Below, in pieces: positions 51,890 to 64,000 of a stretch of DNA of 64,000 nt. A model generated the notes under the pieces. It ran no database searches, was not told the origin of the DNA, and worked only from the letters and a program-made list of their open reading frames with translations. Within the stretch, counting starts at the first letter, position 1, and each line of letters begins with the position of its first letter. Origin of the DNA: Azolla caroliniana (taxonomy: Eukaryota; Polypodiophyta); NCBI GenBank assembly GCA_043228905.1, contig JBHGNT010000015.1, positions 1,116,001-1,180,000 on the forward strand, in the 5' to 3' direction. The translations under genes were made by a program, and so were the position numbers.

Positions 51890-52640
51890 ATTCGCACACT
51901 CGAGATCAGATTTAGCACCAACAAACATGGAACCTTTCAAAACTAGCAATGAAATGCTTGTCAACACAATCAAACAACTTAAAAAAGAGTCATTCAAAAG
52001 TTGAACAATCATTTCAGTCACATACAGAAACATATCACCCAAGGTCAAAGAGCATGTTTCTCATGCATTGTTTGTAAATCAGAATTAGATGAAAGGAAAA
52101 GTATAGGTTTGCCAGATTTAGCACCAACAACATGGAACCTTTAGAAACTAATAATGAAATGCCTGTCAACACAATCAGACAGCATAAAACAAGCCATGCA
52201 AAAGTTGAACAATCATTTCAGTCAAGAGCATATTTCTCATGCATTTTTTGTAAATCAGAATTAGATGAAATGAAAAGTATTGGTTAGCATACTCGAGATA
52301 AGATTGAGCACCAACAACATGGAATCTTTAGAGACTAACACTGAAATGCTTGTCAATAATCAAACAACATAAAACAAATCATTGAAACGTAGAACAATCA
52401 TTTCAGTCACATACAGAAACATATTACCCAAGGTCAAGAGCACAATTTCTCAGGCATTTTTTTGTAAATTAGAATTAGAAATGAAAAGCATTGGTTGGCA
52501 CAATCGGTCAGATTGAGTAAAATGGAATCTTTGGAAACTAGAAATGAAATGCTTGTCAACAAAATCAAACCAATATAAAACAAGTCATTCAAAAGTTGAA
52601 CAATCATTGGGCCACATACAGAAACATCTTACCCAAAGTT
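51890..52640 (+). repeat. ~190-205 bp tandem repeat, four units
   Basis: 'AGCACCAACAACATGGAA(C/T)CTTT' or close relatives start near 51914, 52120, 52307 and 52510. Each is followed by 'GAAATGC(T/C)TGTCAAC…ATCAAAC…CATAAAACAA' and 'GTTGAACAATCATTTCAGTCACATACAGAAACAT'. Confidence 0.85.
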
Positions 52641-52744
52641 GGAGCTTGTGGCCTCAATTTGGGCCAATTTATGGGCTCTCCAAAGATAGAGCTTGTGATG
52701 TTTCTCACACACCTACATAGAAGAACATCCCGGGAAAAGGGTTT

Positions 52745-53225
52745 CATTCGCAACGGTTTGAACCGAACTGAACCGCAAAACTGTTGCTTAACGGCTTAAC
52801 AGTTTAAACGGTTCGGTTCGGTTCATGTTCAAGTTTTTTTTAACGCTTTGGTGTGGGGGGTGAACGGTCCGGTTTGATTTAAACAATTTGCCGGTTTTTT
52901 AATTTTTTTAATTTTTTAAAACAACCTTTTCATTTTAAAGCCTAATTCTCACATTTTAGGAAAAATCTTTAAATTTTGAAATAATGAAAAATTTTACAAA
53001 TTGAAAATTTAAATTTTGAGAAAACCGAAAATGAACCACGACACCCTGGTTTTAACGGTTTAATGGTTTAATAGTTTAACGGTTTGGTTTTTTTAATGGT
53101 TTCGATTTAACTAGTTTCATGGTTCGGTTCGGTTCAAGTTTCTAAACTTTTAAATGGTTTGGTTTCAAACCGGTTTAGTTTTGACACTTTCAAATTGAAC
53201 CGAACCATTGCAGATTGTTATGTGA
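52745..53225 (+). mobile_element. MITE-like element rich in GGTTCGGTT/AACCGAACC, copy A
   Basis: About 480 bp. The ends are rich in AACCGAACC and GGTTCGGTT on both strands, around an AT-rich centre. Outer parts are loosely inverted: 'GCAACGGTTTGAACC' at the left, and 'GCAATGGTTCGGTTC' on the complement of the right end. It matches 54770-55275 in the opposite orientation. No coding capacity. Confidence 0.65.
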
Positions 53226-54540
53226 AAGTTAACGTTATACAAGTACTATCTGATGTTTAAGTGCCACATCCCATAAACACTTTCTTGAGGTTGTGCTTTC
53301 TTGTTGAGATGACATTATGCACATAAACAAGACTCGACTTGAATCCAAGTGGTTGTGAAGTACATTTTCGTAGGTAGCACAAAAGTGACTTTTTTTAGCT
53401 CGCTTACAAAAAAAGGTGGTCCCCGTTTACATTTGGGTGGCCATTTGGCCTAAAGCTCTAGAAGCAATTTTATTCTATCCCCCTTTTTCTTAGTCTTACC
53501 CTTAGCGTGGTACCTACGCCGATGTTGATGTCTTCATGGGGCCCTGCTACATACAATGGGCACTTATCAAATGGTTCTTCTATGTAAGTTGCGTGATAGA
53601 CCACACCATATTTTTTAGCATTTTCTAATGAATTTGTAGAAAAAATCCACAAACCCCAAGATTTATTGATTATGGTAGACAAATTGTGATAGTCTATTAG
53701 TCTCGACACTCTCGCAACTATATTGGATGCATATAGACACCTTTATGTAAATAATGTATGCCTAGAATCCCACTTGCTTTGCCATTGAAATTGCATTTCT
53801 CAGGTTTGGCATAGAGATCGTATTCACATACATAGCTTTATCATTCTTTTCAGCCTATGCACTTAACTTTGATTAAACATTTATATTGCTTTTCTCCCAC
53901 TATGTGTCATACTCCAAAGATACCACTTATCTAAACATGTACTTCCTTTCCACTGTATTTGAGCATTTTGGTCTTGATATAAGCTTGAAGATCTCTTGCA
54001 TTGCAAATGGTCAATTCCTTAATCGTTATGCATGCTTACTCAATAGTAAAGGTATGAGCCTTACCTTAGATTAGTTCTTACAACGGATATAAAAGTCCAT
54101 AATAGTTAAGTTACAATAATTCTCTACATGTTTCACTTTACGATTTCTCCAAAATTTGCCACATGCATTTGTTTTCTCTTTCATTCAACAATTCTTTTGC
54201 ATGAATGTCGATACTTTTAATGGTTTTTTCCTTATCTTTCACTACATCTAAAGTCGTAACATAGTTCAAGGAGACATGGGATCTCTTATCAAAAAGGTTT
54301 TTCCTTCAGCCACATTTATTGATGTCATTGCAATGCATATGCTTAATCAAGGGAAGGTGAGGTCATGGAGGTTTCTCTCCCCAACTTAGGTATTGCCTAG
54401 CTCTTGAGAAAACCTTAATGATAACCAAAATAATCAACTCCACGTTATGCCACTCATCATTAAAGCATGTAGACAATAGAACTCTTAATTATTGTTTAAT
54501 TGAAGTGGGGAGACAGGTGTTGTACCATAGTTGATAACAA

Positions 54541-54543
<3 letters not shown>
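53226..54543. other. Spacer between the two MITE-like copies, no gene seen
   Basis: AT-rich with no recognised coding segment. Confidence 0.55.

Positions 54544-54576
<33 letters not shown>
54544..54576 (+). repeat. (AT)n microsatellite
   Basis: About 16 AT dinucleotides. Confidence 0.95.
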
Positions 54577-54579
<3 letters not shown>

Positions 54580-54769
54580 TATGCCGAAGATAAGAACTTG
54601 TCTTAAAAAACACTAATAAACCATATAACCAACTATAAATGACACTATATACATGAGACGGGGCTTGAATTAGTAAAAAGTTAATAAAAGTCTTGTGATG
54701 ATGGATTAGTGAGTCACATATCCAAGGTATCATTTAACAACCTACAATGATTCAATTCGATTCGCGAGT

Positions 54770-55275
54770 GTCAAAACCGAACCGTTTAAAATTTTGAAAC
54801 TTGAACCGAACCAAACCACGAAACCATTTAAACCAAAACCGTTTTAACCGAACCATTACAAAATCCAAAGCGTTAAACCATTAAATCGTTAAAACCTTGG
54901 TTTCGTGGTTCGGTTTTGGTTTTTAAGTTGGGCCAAAATTCAACTTAAAAAAATTTCACTTATTTCAAATTTCCAATTTTTAGAAATTTAAAGATTTTTC
55001 CTTAAAATGTCAAAATTAAGCTAAAAAATGAAAAGGTTGTTTAAAAAAATATTTTTAAAAAAATCAATTGGCAACCCTAAAACATCAAATATTTTAAAAA
55101 AATGTGAGAATTAAGCTTAAAAAGGAAAAGGTTGTTTAAAAAAATATTAGAAATAATAATCAATTGGCAACCCTAAACCATCAAACCATTTTAACCACAT
55201 TTTCAAAACATTAAGCCGTTAGGCCACGGTTTTGTGGTTCAGTTCAGTTCAAACTGAACCGTTGTCGATTGTTAG
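54770..55275 (-). mobile_element. MITE-like element rich in GGTTCGGTT/AACCGAACC, copy B
   Basis: Aligns with the reverse complement of copy A at both ends ('GTGTCAAAACCGAACCG' on the left, 'GTTCAAACTGAACCGTTG' on the right). It has a ~95-bp internal near-duplication around 'AAAGGTTGTTTAAAAAAATATT' (about 55031 and 55126). Confidence 0.65.
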
Positions 55276-55279
55276 GTAT

Positions 55280-57533
55280 CATTACAATCAATTAGTCATC
55301 TCCTATTCATTAAGTTAATTACCTCAACAACGTTCATTGTTTGCCTACTTTTCCATCTTGATACACATAGGAAGGGGAAATTCTATAACCTATTAAAAAA
55401 AAGTAAGAAGAAGTGATTACAATCATGATTCTACAAGAAAGTATTAACATAATGTAGGTTTTTTTAGACTCAAATGTGATAAATACTTGTATCGGATAAA
55501 TGTGGAGTTTCCACATGTAAAATTCATTTTGATAACTATGAATATAATTGCCATTTTTTAATCTATGTTGGTCATCTAACATACGTATTACCAAAAAGGG
55601 ACATAATTATACATAGATAGAACAATACTCATAATTAGGTTACTTGAAAGGACCCAATTATGGATCATTTGGGAATCACTACACAACTGCCATTTACTTT
55701 TTCAAAGGCAAAACAATGATTGCACAAAACCCTAAGCAAATAGAGCCTTGTATAAATTTGATTTCGTTTTTCATAACTATAATGTGGACTACCAACACAA
55801 ACTGTTTTGGGAAATGTAGACTATACATTTTCATGATTAACAAGATGCCATCGTAGAATGTAGCAATTGAATGCATGACCTTATAGTCTTTGTTGGACAA
55901 CCTTACCAAGTGAGCTAAAACCATTCGGCCATATGCAACCTTTAAATTAATGATCTCCCCCTTTTATAGTCTCAATATTGATGTTATTGCTTCGGTGCAA
56001 AAGAAAGGTAGCAATGTTGACTCATAAGATATAGCAAACCCGCCCACATTTAGTCAAAATTGCACAAACACAAGGAAATGGGTAAGAAAGAAGGGATACA
56101 AACTAGTGTAGTTGGTTTGGTAGTCCTTATACTATGATATCTAGTTATACTTGATCAAATGGCCAATGTGTTAAATATTGATCTCACTTCTATAAGTTAG
56201 GAAAAAACCACAATGGTTACATTCTTGACGAGGCCAAAGAATATGGGAGACAAAAATAAACCCACCCACCTGCTTCCCTTCATGGTGAGGGTATAGGATC
56301 AATATTCATAAGTGGGAACCAATGCCAATAACCTTTTGACCATAGACAAAAAAATTGTATTTCATAGTAGTGTTAAAATTCCATTATCTATAAAATGCAA
56401 GAATCAAGTATATGTTAAGATAGGTTTTCTTAGTCCTAACTCCAAATCATTATTGGTACAAGATTATCCACATCATAAAAGCTTTTAATTTACATATCTT
56501 GGATGTACACCTCAAGATGTTGAAAATCCTATCACCACAATGGAGGCTTGATCTTGTGTAGATTTCTTTATTGAAAATATGTATGGGCAAGTTGATTATT
56601 TCATTTTTATATATCATACATAGCGTCTATTCTTCCATAAGAGTTCATAATGTTGTCCATTTGTGTGGTATTTCCCCACGTATTCTATTTTTTGTGACCA
56701 ATTCTAAGGTATTGCATCTTTATTTGGTCACAACAACTCAATCTAGGAATGAGAAATAACTTAATTCCATTGGTGCAATGTTTTTTGTTAAGTTGTAGGC
56801 GCAAGGGATCTCCAACATGGTAACTACTCAAGATCATTTTTATGTCACCTTGTGTAGGACCTAAGAACATACAAACACCAAGGCTTTCTCAAATTTGTAG
56901 TGACATTATCATGCCAAAATGAAGCAAGAAACTCGAGCTTTTTGAGTTAATGAAGCGTTGATCCAAGCAAATCAACATGTTTGTTCAAGAAAATGATAAA
57001 TTAATCATTAGAAAAACTTGATTGTGTTAAAAATAATGACTAATTACTATTACATTGGTGATAGTCAATCCATGGTTTAACCTCAATTAATACCACTAAT
57101 CATCTGGTTATATTTTGGACATCTGGGTTAAATAATCATGTAACCACGTCCATATTAGACCAAAGGAGACATGTTTCTACTAATTAACTACTTGGACAAG
57201 AATAAACATATGTTCAACTTTGTGAAACATGTCGAAAACCTCGTATCGATCCAAATATGTACTATGCAAAAGAGGATACACCTGTTTTCTGGTATGAAAA
57301 CACATTTAGTCTTGGGTTATGTTTGGCTGAAAAATAAAAATTAATATACTTGATCATAACATGCCTAGTAGTTACAATGCATTATGCAAACTCAGTTGCA
57401 CAGATACAAGGGCTTAGTGAGAATTGGCAAATTCGCATATTGCCATAATGAGATAGAAACACAATTTCGCTTGTATTGATCACAAAAAAATACAAAAATA
57501 CAAAAATACAAAGGTGTCCTGATAGGATGTATG
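55280..57533. other. 3' intergenic side of the ATPase gene, no gene seen
   Basis: AT-rich. Contains a weak tRNA-like segment at 55862-55935. The part just left of 57534 is the presumed 3' UTR of the ATPase. Confidence 0.5.
55862..55935 (-). repeat. tRNA-like / SINE-like remnant
   Basis: Read on the minus strand, 'TTTTAGCTCACTTGGTAAG' resembles a Pol III A box. About 35 bases on, 'GGTCATGCATTCAATTGC' is a decayed B box. No full cloverleaf is seen. Confidence 0.25.
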
Positions 57534-60500
57534 TTAGGAAGTTGACAATTGAAGAGGAGGAACCACAAGCTTTTGTGTGTTGTCTGGCATGGCTACTTGC
57601 ATACCATTTTTTGCGATTGTGTTTGCATTAGGAACAACATTCGCGTTAACCTCCGAAAATACTTGTCGCCACATTATCCTCCTCCGAAGTGGAACACATC
57701 CCTCCTCAATGGCATCAGACAATTTTCTTTTTATATTTGGGAACTGTTCATGCATCTCTCTTTGCTCAAATTCTGGTGATCCCACCATTGATTCAACATA
57801 GTTTGACCTCGAGTTCGAGTTCTTGGAGCTTTTTCCATCTCTCCATCCATTCTCCACTTCTTGAAATATCTGAAAATCCTCTGGCGAACGTTGTCTTTGG
57901 AGCTTAGATATGGCCCAACCTGGCAAGAATGCACTTATTACACCCAACACAAGAACCATCCAGAAACTTTCAGAAGTATACATCTTCATCCCAACATCGC
58001 TTAGTTCGTTGAAGATGCTGATTGACAATCCCATATAAGAAAGCAGAGATAGGAAAGCAAAGTAACTAAATATAGACATCACCCAAACGCACACAGTCGA
58101 CATCGCTGTCAAATTATTTGTGCACAACATTATCTTCAGATTGACCACGACGACAGCTAGTGTGTAAGACAACACACCCATATTGAATATCCCATTGGTT
58201 GCTCCATTTTGTCTACATACATGTGTAAAAAGAAGGCACTTAGAAATACACTATAAATCATGATGGTTATTTCTACATTTCCATTGGTTTGCATGGTGCA
58301 TTCTATATTAGAGCTGCTAAGTTAACTATGGTCAATGTAAGTTTTGAAACTTCTGAGTAATTTTTTTATTACTATTGTAAACATATGGTATGCATCTATG
58401 TATGCATGGTTAGATGTATGTATAAAATGCATGGATGGATGCATACATGCATGTATTGTATGGAAATTTGTATGTATGCTATGCATGTATAAATGCTTTA
58501 TGAAAAACTTTTGTTTTCATTGAGAGGGAGAGGAATTTCACCCTATAGTCTGTGTGGATGCCAATGGAAAGAAGAATACTACAATAGAATGCCAGAAAGC
58601 CGAGATCAACCAGCAACCAGCATCTCGAAAGAAATTTTGGATGTCATCTTGTTGTGTTTCCTTGTACAAATGAGGATTGGTCAATACAGTGTTTTGATTC
58701 ACATCTTGATCAAGGATTGAGAGAGCCATCGTGGGTAGGAATGTCCACAGAAGGTTGTACGTTGCTAACAATACATTAGGATAGAGAGATTGTGCCGAAA
58801 GTCCAGAATAAAAAGAGAAATAGCACTGTCCCATCACATAAACCATATTTTTGTAGATAAAATACATCACTAACAGCTTATTTCTTTTATAGGACCTGAA
58901 AGACAAGGGAGAATCATTAATTTACAATGAATCTATTATAAAACTCTATTTGAATTATTATGCCACACCAAGAATCTACATACAAATACATCAAGATTCA
59001 AATAAATCGGCAGAAAACTGACAGTTTAAATGTTTTATTATCTTAGATTCATTGACTAAGGTAAGGTATAAACCATCTTCCATGAATTAGGAGAAGCCTT
59101 GTCAAGAAACGAAACTGCCCAATCGAATAGTCACTAGCAAGAACAGCTCCATTACCCTCACGACCACTGATACCAACTCCAATATGTGCAGCTCTTATCA
59201 TTGCTACATCATTTGCTCCATCTCCAATAGCAAGAGTTACTGTCAAATTATTTTCCTTGACCATCTGTGTAACCTGAGAAATAGGAATCAATTATTTCCT
59301 TTTTCTTTTTTTGTACAACAATACACTGAACCTTTAACCATTTGAAAGTACCAATGCTTTCTGAAGAGGTGACACACGGCAGCAGAGAACAGTTCGACAT
59401 TTTTGGCATAATTGTAGAAAAGTCATCCTATTATTTTCCTCTAAAGCAACGGCTAAAGCATCGCCTTCAATAATAACAGCCATCTCTGCTGGTTCTGCAC
59501 AAGAACTCCACATTATATCAGTTTCAGGAATGGCATAAAAGTGGCTATTCACTGCACCACTTCTACTGCATGGCAGTACAGATGGGCTGCCACTTACAAC
59601 TAATAATTATCGGTTGCTGTAGGACACATGTAACAGAAAGCTAAAGATGACATTATCACTATATATGGTCATGTAATAGGTTAAGCCAGTTCCCATTTAG
59701 AATAGGAACGTGTTAAGCGAAATTAAAATAACTGAATGAACTCATGCAAGCAACACTTGATATTAAATCCAAACAGGTGGAAGAATATAAGTTGAGAAAA
59801 AATTGGTACAAGACTAAGTCGCCAGGGGAAAAACAAAGAAATCGAAACTAACAATAAAACTTCTGTCTACATTACCTGCACCACATGTATGATACGTCAG
59901 ACTATCTTTGAATTTGGTATTTTGCATTCATAGTGCACAGGAGAAGAGGTTTTTAAGCACACATTACCTTCAGATATTCTTGTATGTGTCAGCTTCCTGG
60001 CTTCTTCGAGCATATTATGGAGCATCTGAGGTACACTATTGGACGAAGATTCACATAGTAAGAAAATGTGCATAGAATCTGTCAAAAGGTTGCAGGCTAA
60101 CCCTACTGCAACCGATGTCTCAAGTTTATCACCTGTAAGGACCTGATTAATTTATTTACATCAACATTAGCATCACAAAATTCTTCCCAGATCATTTATT
60201 TAGCTAGCTGATTAACATCACTGAAGATTGCTTTCATCAAACTCATTAGATATACCCATAGTTTAATTCCTGCTTGTGCAAGAAGTGTCACACTCTCTTT
60301 CACACCATTCTGTAACTTGTCTTCAACGGCCGTTACACCAAGAAGTACCTGCTCAGTAAGAGGAAAGTCTCACTGAACACATGCATAAGATTAGAACTTC
60401 ATCTAATTATAAAGCTTTGGATTGAAGCCACAGAACACCTTGATTATAAAGCTTGGGATCCATACTAGGGCTTTGGATTCAAGTCACAGGACTTTCATGT

Positions 60501-63358
60501 TCTCATACCCTACTACAATGCAATTTACCTTATCGTACTTCATGGATGGCAGGTAACAAGAGGACAATCCCACTTAACATTTTGCTACCCATCAATTCAT
60601 AAGGTAATGCATACATTTGGTCTCATTCAACTTTTCATTGCTAATCTTTCATCTATGAGCATTTATCTGCCAACCATTTCACATTTGATTGAAAAGATTT
60701 GTCATATACCAACCATATCGCGTTCAATTGAATCTGTAGCTTCAGCTAACTTTTCTTCACGATCATCCAATGCAACACTTGCAGCTCGAAATTGGTACGC
60801 CCACTTTTCAAATTCATCTTCATCAATCTGCAAATGATTTTCCGTTTGTTTTCCAAAGAAATTTTTCATCCGTGCATATTGTGATTCACTACAAGATTGT
60901 GACTGTAATTCACTTACAAACATGATGGCATGGAGATGGGAAAATGGAGACAATAGCAATGAGAGGTTTCTACCAAATATTTTTTTACAGACCAATATAA
61001 AAGAAAGTATGTGGCAAACGCCAAGTCAGACGGAAAAATGGAAACGTCAAAAGGAGATTTCTATCAAATATTTTCCAACAAATCTATAGAAAAGAAAGGT
61101 TGTGGCAAACAAAGTCAAGTGATTATGTCGCAAAAAAACAAATGATACACCAATATGCCAAGCCCTACGCTTAATGCTGGTCCCTTGAGAGTGCAGATAC
61201 CCCCAGGTCATGGGCTGCCATCCTTGGATACAAAGAGGCATGAAGTGTGTTTGGTTTCTCATGATACTATCTCGTATTCCTCTTGCTTGGAAGATTTTCA
61301 AGTTAGGTGTGCCAATGCTATGTGAACATTTTTTGGCTCCACCACCAGATTATAGAACATGCAAGCTCTACGACATCCACCAGCCCTCACCATAGGCAAG
61401 TTAGATGGCACAGCAGATCAAGATCACAAAATCTTGGAATTCTTAAGGATATCATTCTTGGATTAGAACTGGAACTGGTACCAATGCCAAGATCAAGCAA
61501 TATGAAGTTCCCCATCTCTCCAGATGCAGCCATTAAGCAAGCTTGGAGACATAGGAATGCAGATGCATTTTGTGCTATTATTACAAGCTGCATACACTTC
61601 AGCCAATATCCCTATTATGGTAGTTTTTTCTGAATACTTAGCCAAAACTGGTGGCAGATCACCAGATCCCCAAGTAAGTGGTCTGTGAATGCAAAAAAGC
61701 AGCTAGACAATTCACAAGTTGTGATAGTATTTAGGTTTGTCATTCTTCCTAATAATATTTTCTGGCTACTTCTCAGACTTGCATGTGCCTTCAATTTTGC
61801 ACCCATGCTAGTGTTCCTATTGGCACATGAGTGAAAAAGCATGTTGAGAAAAATGCACCTGAATAATTTCAAAATCCCCTACCATAGTCTCTGGTTGCAC
61901 CCCCCATAAGGTCTTGTGAGAACTCTATCAGTTTATTTAAAATTCAAATCCTAAGACTTGAGGATGCAAACCATTTTGGTACATACAGTTGGAGTGCCCA
62001 AGTGCCAGTGGCTATCTATCTTTTGAGAGAGAGGATAAGAAGCCAGTCTTCATTGTGCATGCTTATCATACCCAATGTAGCAAATGAGCATTTGAGAACA
62101 TCGAGAATTGCTGATGTAAAGCCCCTTCACAAATATGATTACTTGGATTCATAGTTAGCATGTAGTGAATGCAACTCAAGGAGCATCATCCCCTCCCATG
62201 TTCACAACCACCACACCACCCCCTTCTTCAACAAATATCCTGACATACTTGCATAAATATGTATTTAGGTTGGTATTTCCATATCTAGATATGCAGGTAT
62301 ATCTGCATTGTTATGTGCGCCAGAATATTTGTAGGTTGTATGCATTTATGTTTGGGAAACATATATCATAGCTTCTGGCGATTAACAAAAGAGATGATAG
62401 CATGAAAGAAGCTTTTAACATCTTGGTCTCCTCTTGCTGCCTGACTCAAGCTCCCATAAATATACCACATAAAGAAATCCATCATAGAAGAAAAGAAACC
62501 CCTGGTTAGCCTTGAGAAGACGTGAAAAAATAAAAAAGAATGATTAGGGACATGCGTTCCAACCTATTGTTGTGCAACAACGGATGACGCAGCCAAAACA
62601 GCCTGGACAATATTTTGGATATGAGGGACAACAACAAAAACAGAATAATTCAAATTTTGGGTTGTGGGAGATATGCCATATAATTAAATATTAAAGACTG
62701 TAAAATGTTTATGCCACCTTAAAAGTAAAAATAATACAGAAAATAAAAAATTTAAAATCCACATCTGTGGCAGCACGCAAACGGCTCTAGACCCTATGCT
62801 CTACAACCATTCTCTAATCTACTAAGAAACTATCTCACTTTCCACGGCTGCCAGCCTTACCACCTACCTTAAGCCATTCCAGATCACGGCCACAAAGCCA
62901 AACCCATTTGTTGCTTCCTGCAAAATTGCTGTTCCTGTAGATGTTCACATTCATGTTCCAGGTGCCCGTGATTATAGCTTAAGTAACACATTAGCAAATA
63001 TGATAGGGAATGCCAACTAGAAATAATGTGTGTCATTATACCTCACGCTCTGCTATGCACAGAGTACGGTAACCAGCATGGGCAAATTGTTGCATATGCT
63101 TAAGACTAGTTTCTGCAATCCCACCTTGATCTTTTGCCAGACGTTTAAGAATCATAGTGTCTGCACCTTTGCAGTATAGCTTTATCCTGACCACAAAATC
63201 TGGTATTTATGACTTTGAAGCTTAAAGCAAAATTAGAGCAAATAATCATTGTGTGCATTTAAAAACTACCGTCCATTTGAATTTTTGCAAATGATGCTCA
63301 TCCTCTTTCTTTCACTGGTGAATTCTAAAACTGCCAAGATGGTGTGTGCTTCGGGAAA
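57534..63358 (-). CDS. P4-type ATPase (phospholipid flippase), C-terminal 698 aa, 5' end beyond window
   Basis: Nine exons, GT-AG with consistent phases: 63358-63270, 63186-63042, 60827-60714, 60348-60256, 60142-59968, 59599-59352, 59273-59074, 58895-58542, 58212-57534. The N-domain has [10 protein letters not shown] and the nucleotide-binding CKGAD. The P-domain has [13 protein letters not shown] and [13 protein letters not shown]. Then comes the P4-typical [21 protein letters not shown], the segment leading into the C-terminal membrane block ([23 protein letters not shown]; five or six spans), and a ~110-residue charged cytosolic tail. The DKTGT phosphorylation site and first four spans must lie to the right of 64000. 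By family it flips phospholipids across endomembranes with an ALIS/CDC50 partner. I cannot place it in an ALA subgroup. No break is seen. Confidence 0.92.
60828..63041 (-). other. Large intron of the P4-ATPase gene
   Basis: 2.2 kb between …LCIAERE and IDEDEFEKW, which are contiguous in the protein family, so no exon is missing. A plus-strand frame at 61307-61633 runs antisense inside it, without recognised motif. Confidence 0.75.
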
Positions 63359-64000
63359 CTGACCCTAAAAACAGTCAGGGAGACAATACTTCTTAGAAGA
63401 TTTCACCCAAGCCCCTCAAACAGTCATCACGTGTATTCTAACTGACTCACACACATATTCATTTATATATACACTGGTATAATGCAGTGCAAGTATATAC
63501 ATACTATGATGCAGTAAAAAATGAAGCAAATATATACATAGAATATAATTACAATGAATACCTACCCAGTAAATATTAATACATATCCCAAACACATGGA
63601 TACAAGAATGCAGAACATTACTCTGAAATAAAAACCACGGTCCATTAAATTTTCTATATTGGAACCTGGCATTCTGTTGTAAGCATGTCTGAATCCCGCC
63701 CAGTGAGCTGGAAACCACAAATAGCTGCTCCCTAAAATAATCAAACATCTTATAAAGCATGAATAAAATAGTGTCATTGAAGGCCACTTTATAGATAGCT
63801 TGTAAGCATTCGAATAAAATGATGTAGTCATGCACTTGGAAACATATATCACTGTTGAACACTTCTCTTAAGCAAAAAAACATGAAATTTGGGCAATACT
63901 ACCAAAAACACATCATAATGCCCCAAAGATTCATAGGACGAACATGGAAAAGGAGGAACGGGATGCATATTCTATTGGGCATGGCATTGCATTAACTGCC
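63359..64000 (-). other. Upstream intron/exon region of the ATPase, unresolved
   Basis: Sequence 5' of the first assigned exon. A minus-strand frame of ~155 codons (63416-63883) shows no P4 motif, so this is most likely intron. The preceding coding exon was not identified inside the window. Confidence 0.45.

Noticed and set aside
61307-61633. Plus-strand 108-codon frame inside the ATPase intron
   Set aside because: No recognised motif, no supporting exon structure, and it lies antisense within a large intron. Kept only as a remark in the intron entry.
63416-63883. Minus-strand 155-codon frame considered as a further ATPase exon
   Set aside because: It contains none of the P4 motifs expected before [10 protein letters not shown], and its text is Cys/Phe/Ile-rich like AT-rich intron.

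Overview
This is eukaryotic nuclear DNA from a flowering plant. The evidence is spliced genes with GT-AG introns, a universal-stress-protein/receptor-like cytoplasmic kinase fusion known only from plants, and dense plant-type LTR retrotransposons, LINEs and MITEs in AT-rich intergenic DNA. The sequence alone does not fix the species. Only two host genes are well supported, both on the minus strand: an 11-exon USP-kinase gene (37100-41407, 786 codons before the stop) and the 3' nine exons of a P4-type ATPase (57534-63358), whose 5' half lies past the right edge. A third host gene is suggested by one convincing first exon with a CT-rich leader (13923-14400).

Layout. 1-2116: truncated Ty1/copia gag-pol relic on the plus strand. 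2117-6707: a complete but disabled copia element of the same family in the opposite orientation, with two LTRs, an initiator-Met-type primer site and a polypurine tract. 6708-9661: relic of a second copia family, interrupted by a 272-bp hAT-like MITE with an 8-bp target-site duplication. 9681-12330: tandem array with young 145-189 bp units on the left grading into diverged ~210-220 bp units. 13.9-14.4 kb: the putative first exon, with an interstitial TTAGGG/TTAAGG tract in its leader. 15676-25837: a full-length GC-rich Ty3/gypsy element on the minus strand, with 454-bp LTRs and a perfect CTTAT duplication. It carries gag-pol and, between integrase and the 3' LTR, a third large sense ORF. 27752-31587: a 5'-truncated L1-type LINE on the minus strand with a perfect 16-bp duplication and a ~157-bp tandem repeat in its 3' region. 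31905-32500: probable solo copia LTR. 33-37 kb: AT-rich DNA with small tandem repeats. 37.1-41.4 kb: kinase gene. 41.4-57.5 kb: intergenic DNA with RTE-type LINE debris, several tandem repeats, and an inverted pair of MITE-like elements rich in GGTTCGGTT/AACCGAACC. 57.5-64 kb: P4-ATPase.

The best candidate for something undescribed is the gypsy element's third ORF (16227-19622). Its 1131 codons lie in one frame, interrupted only by five stops, each explicable as a C-to-T change in a glutamine codon. It contains a possible globular domain, a proline-rich stretch with nuclear-localisation-like basic clusters, and a long charged coiled coil, with no membrane segment, so it does not look like the env-like ORFs of other plant elements. 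Second-tier observations are a 70-72 bp tandem duplication that copies a splice donor in the kinase gene, the inverted primer-site-like motif where the gypsy polypurine tract should be, and the graded tandem array at 9.7-12.3 kb.
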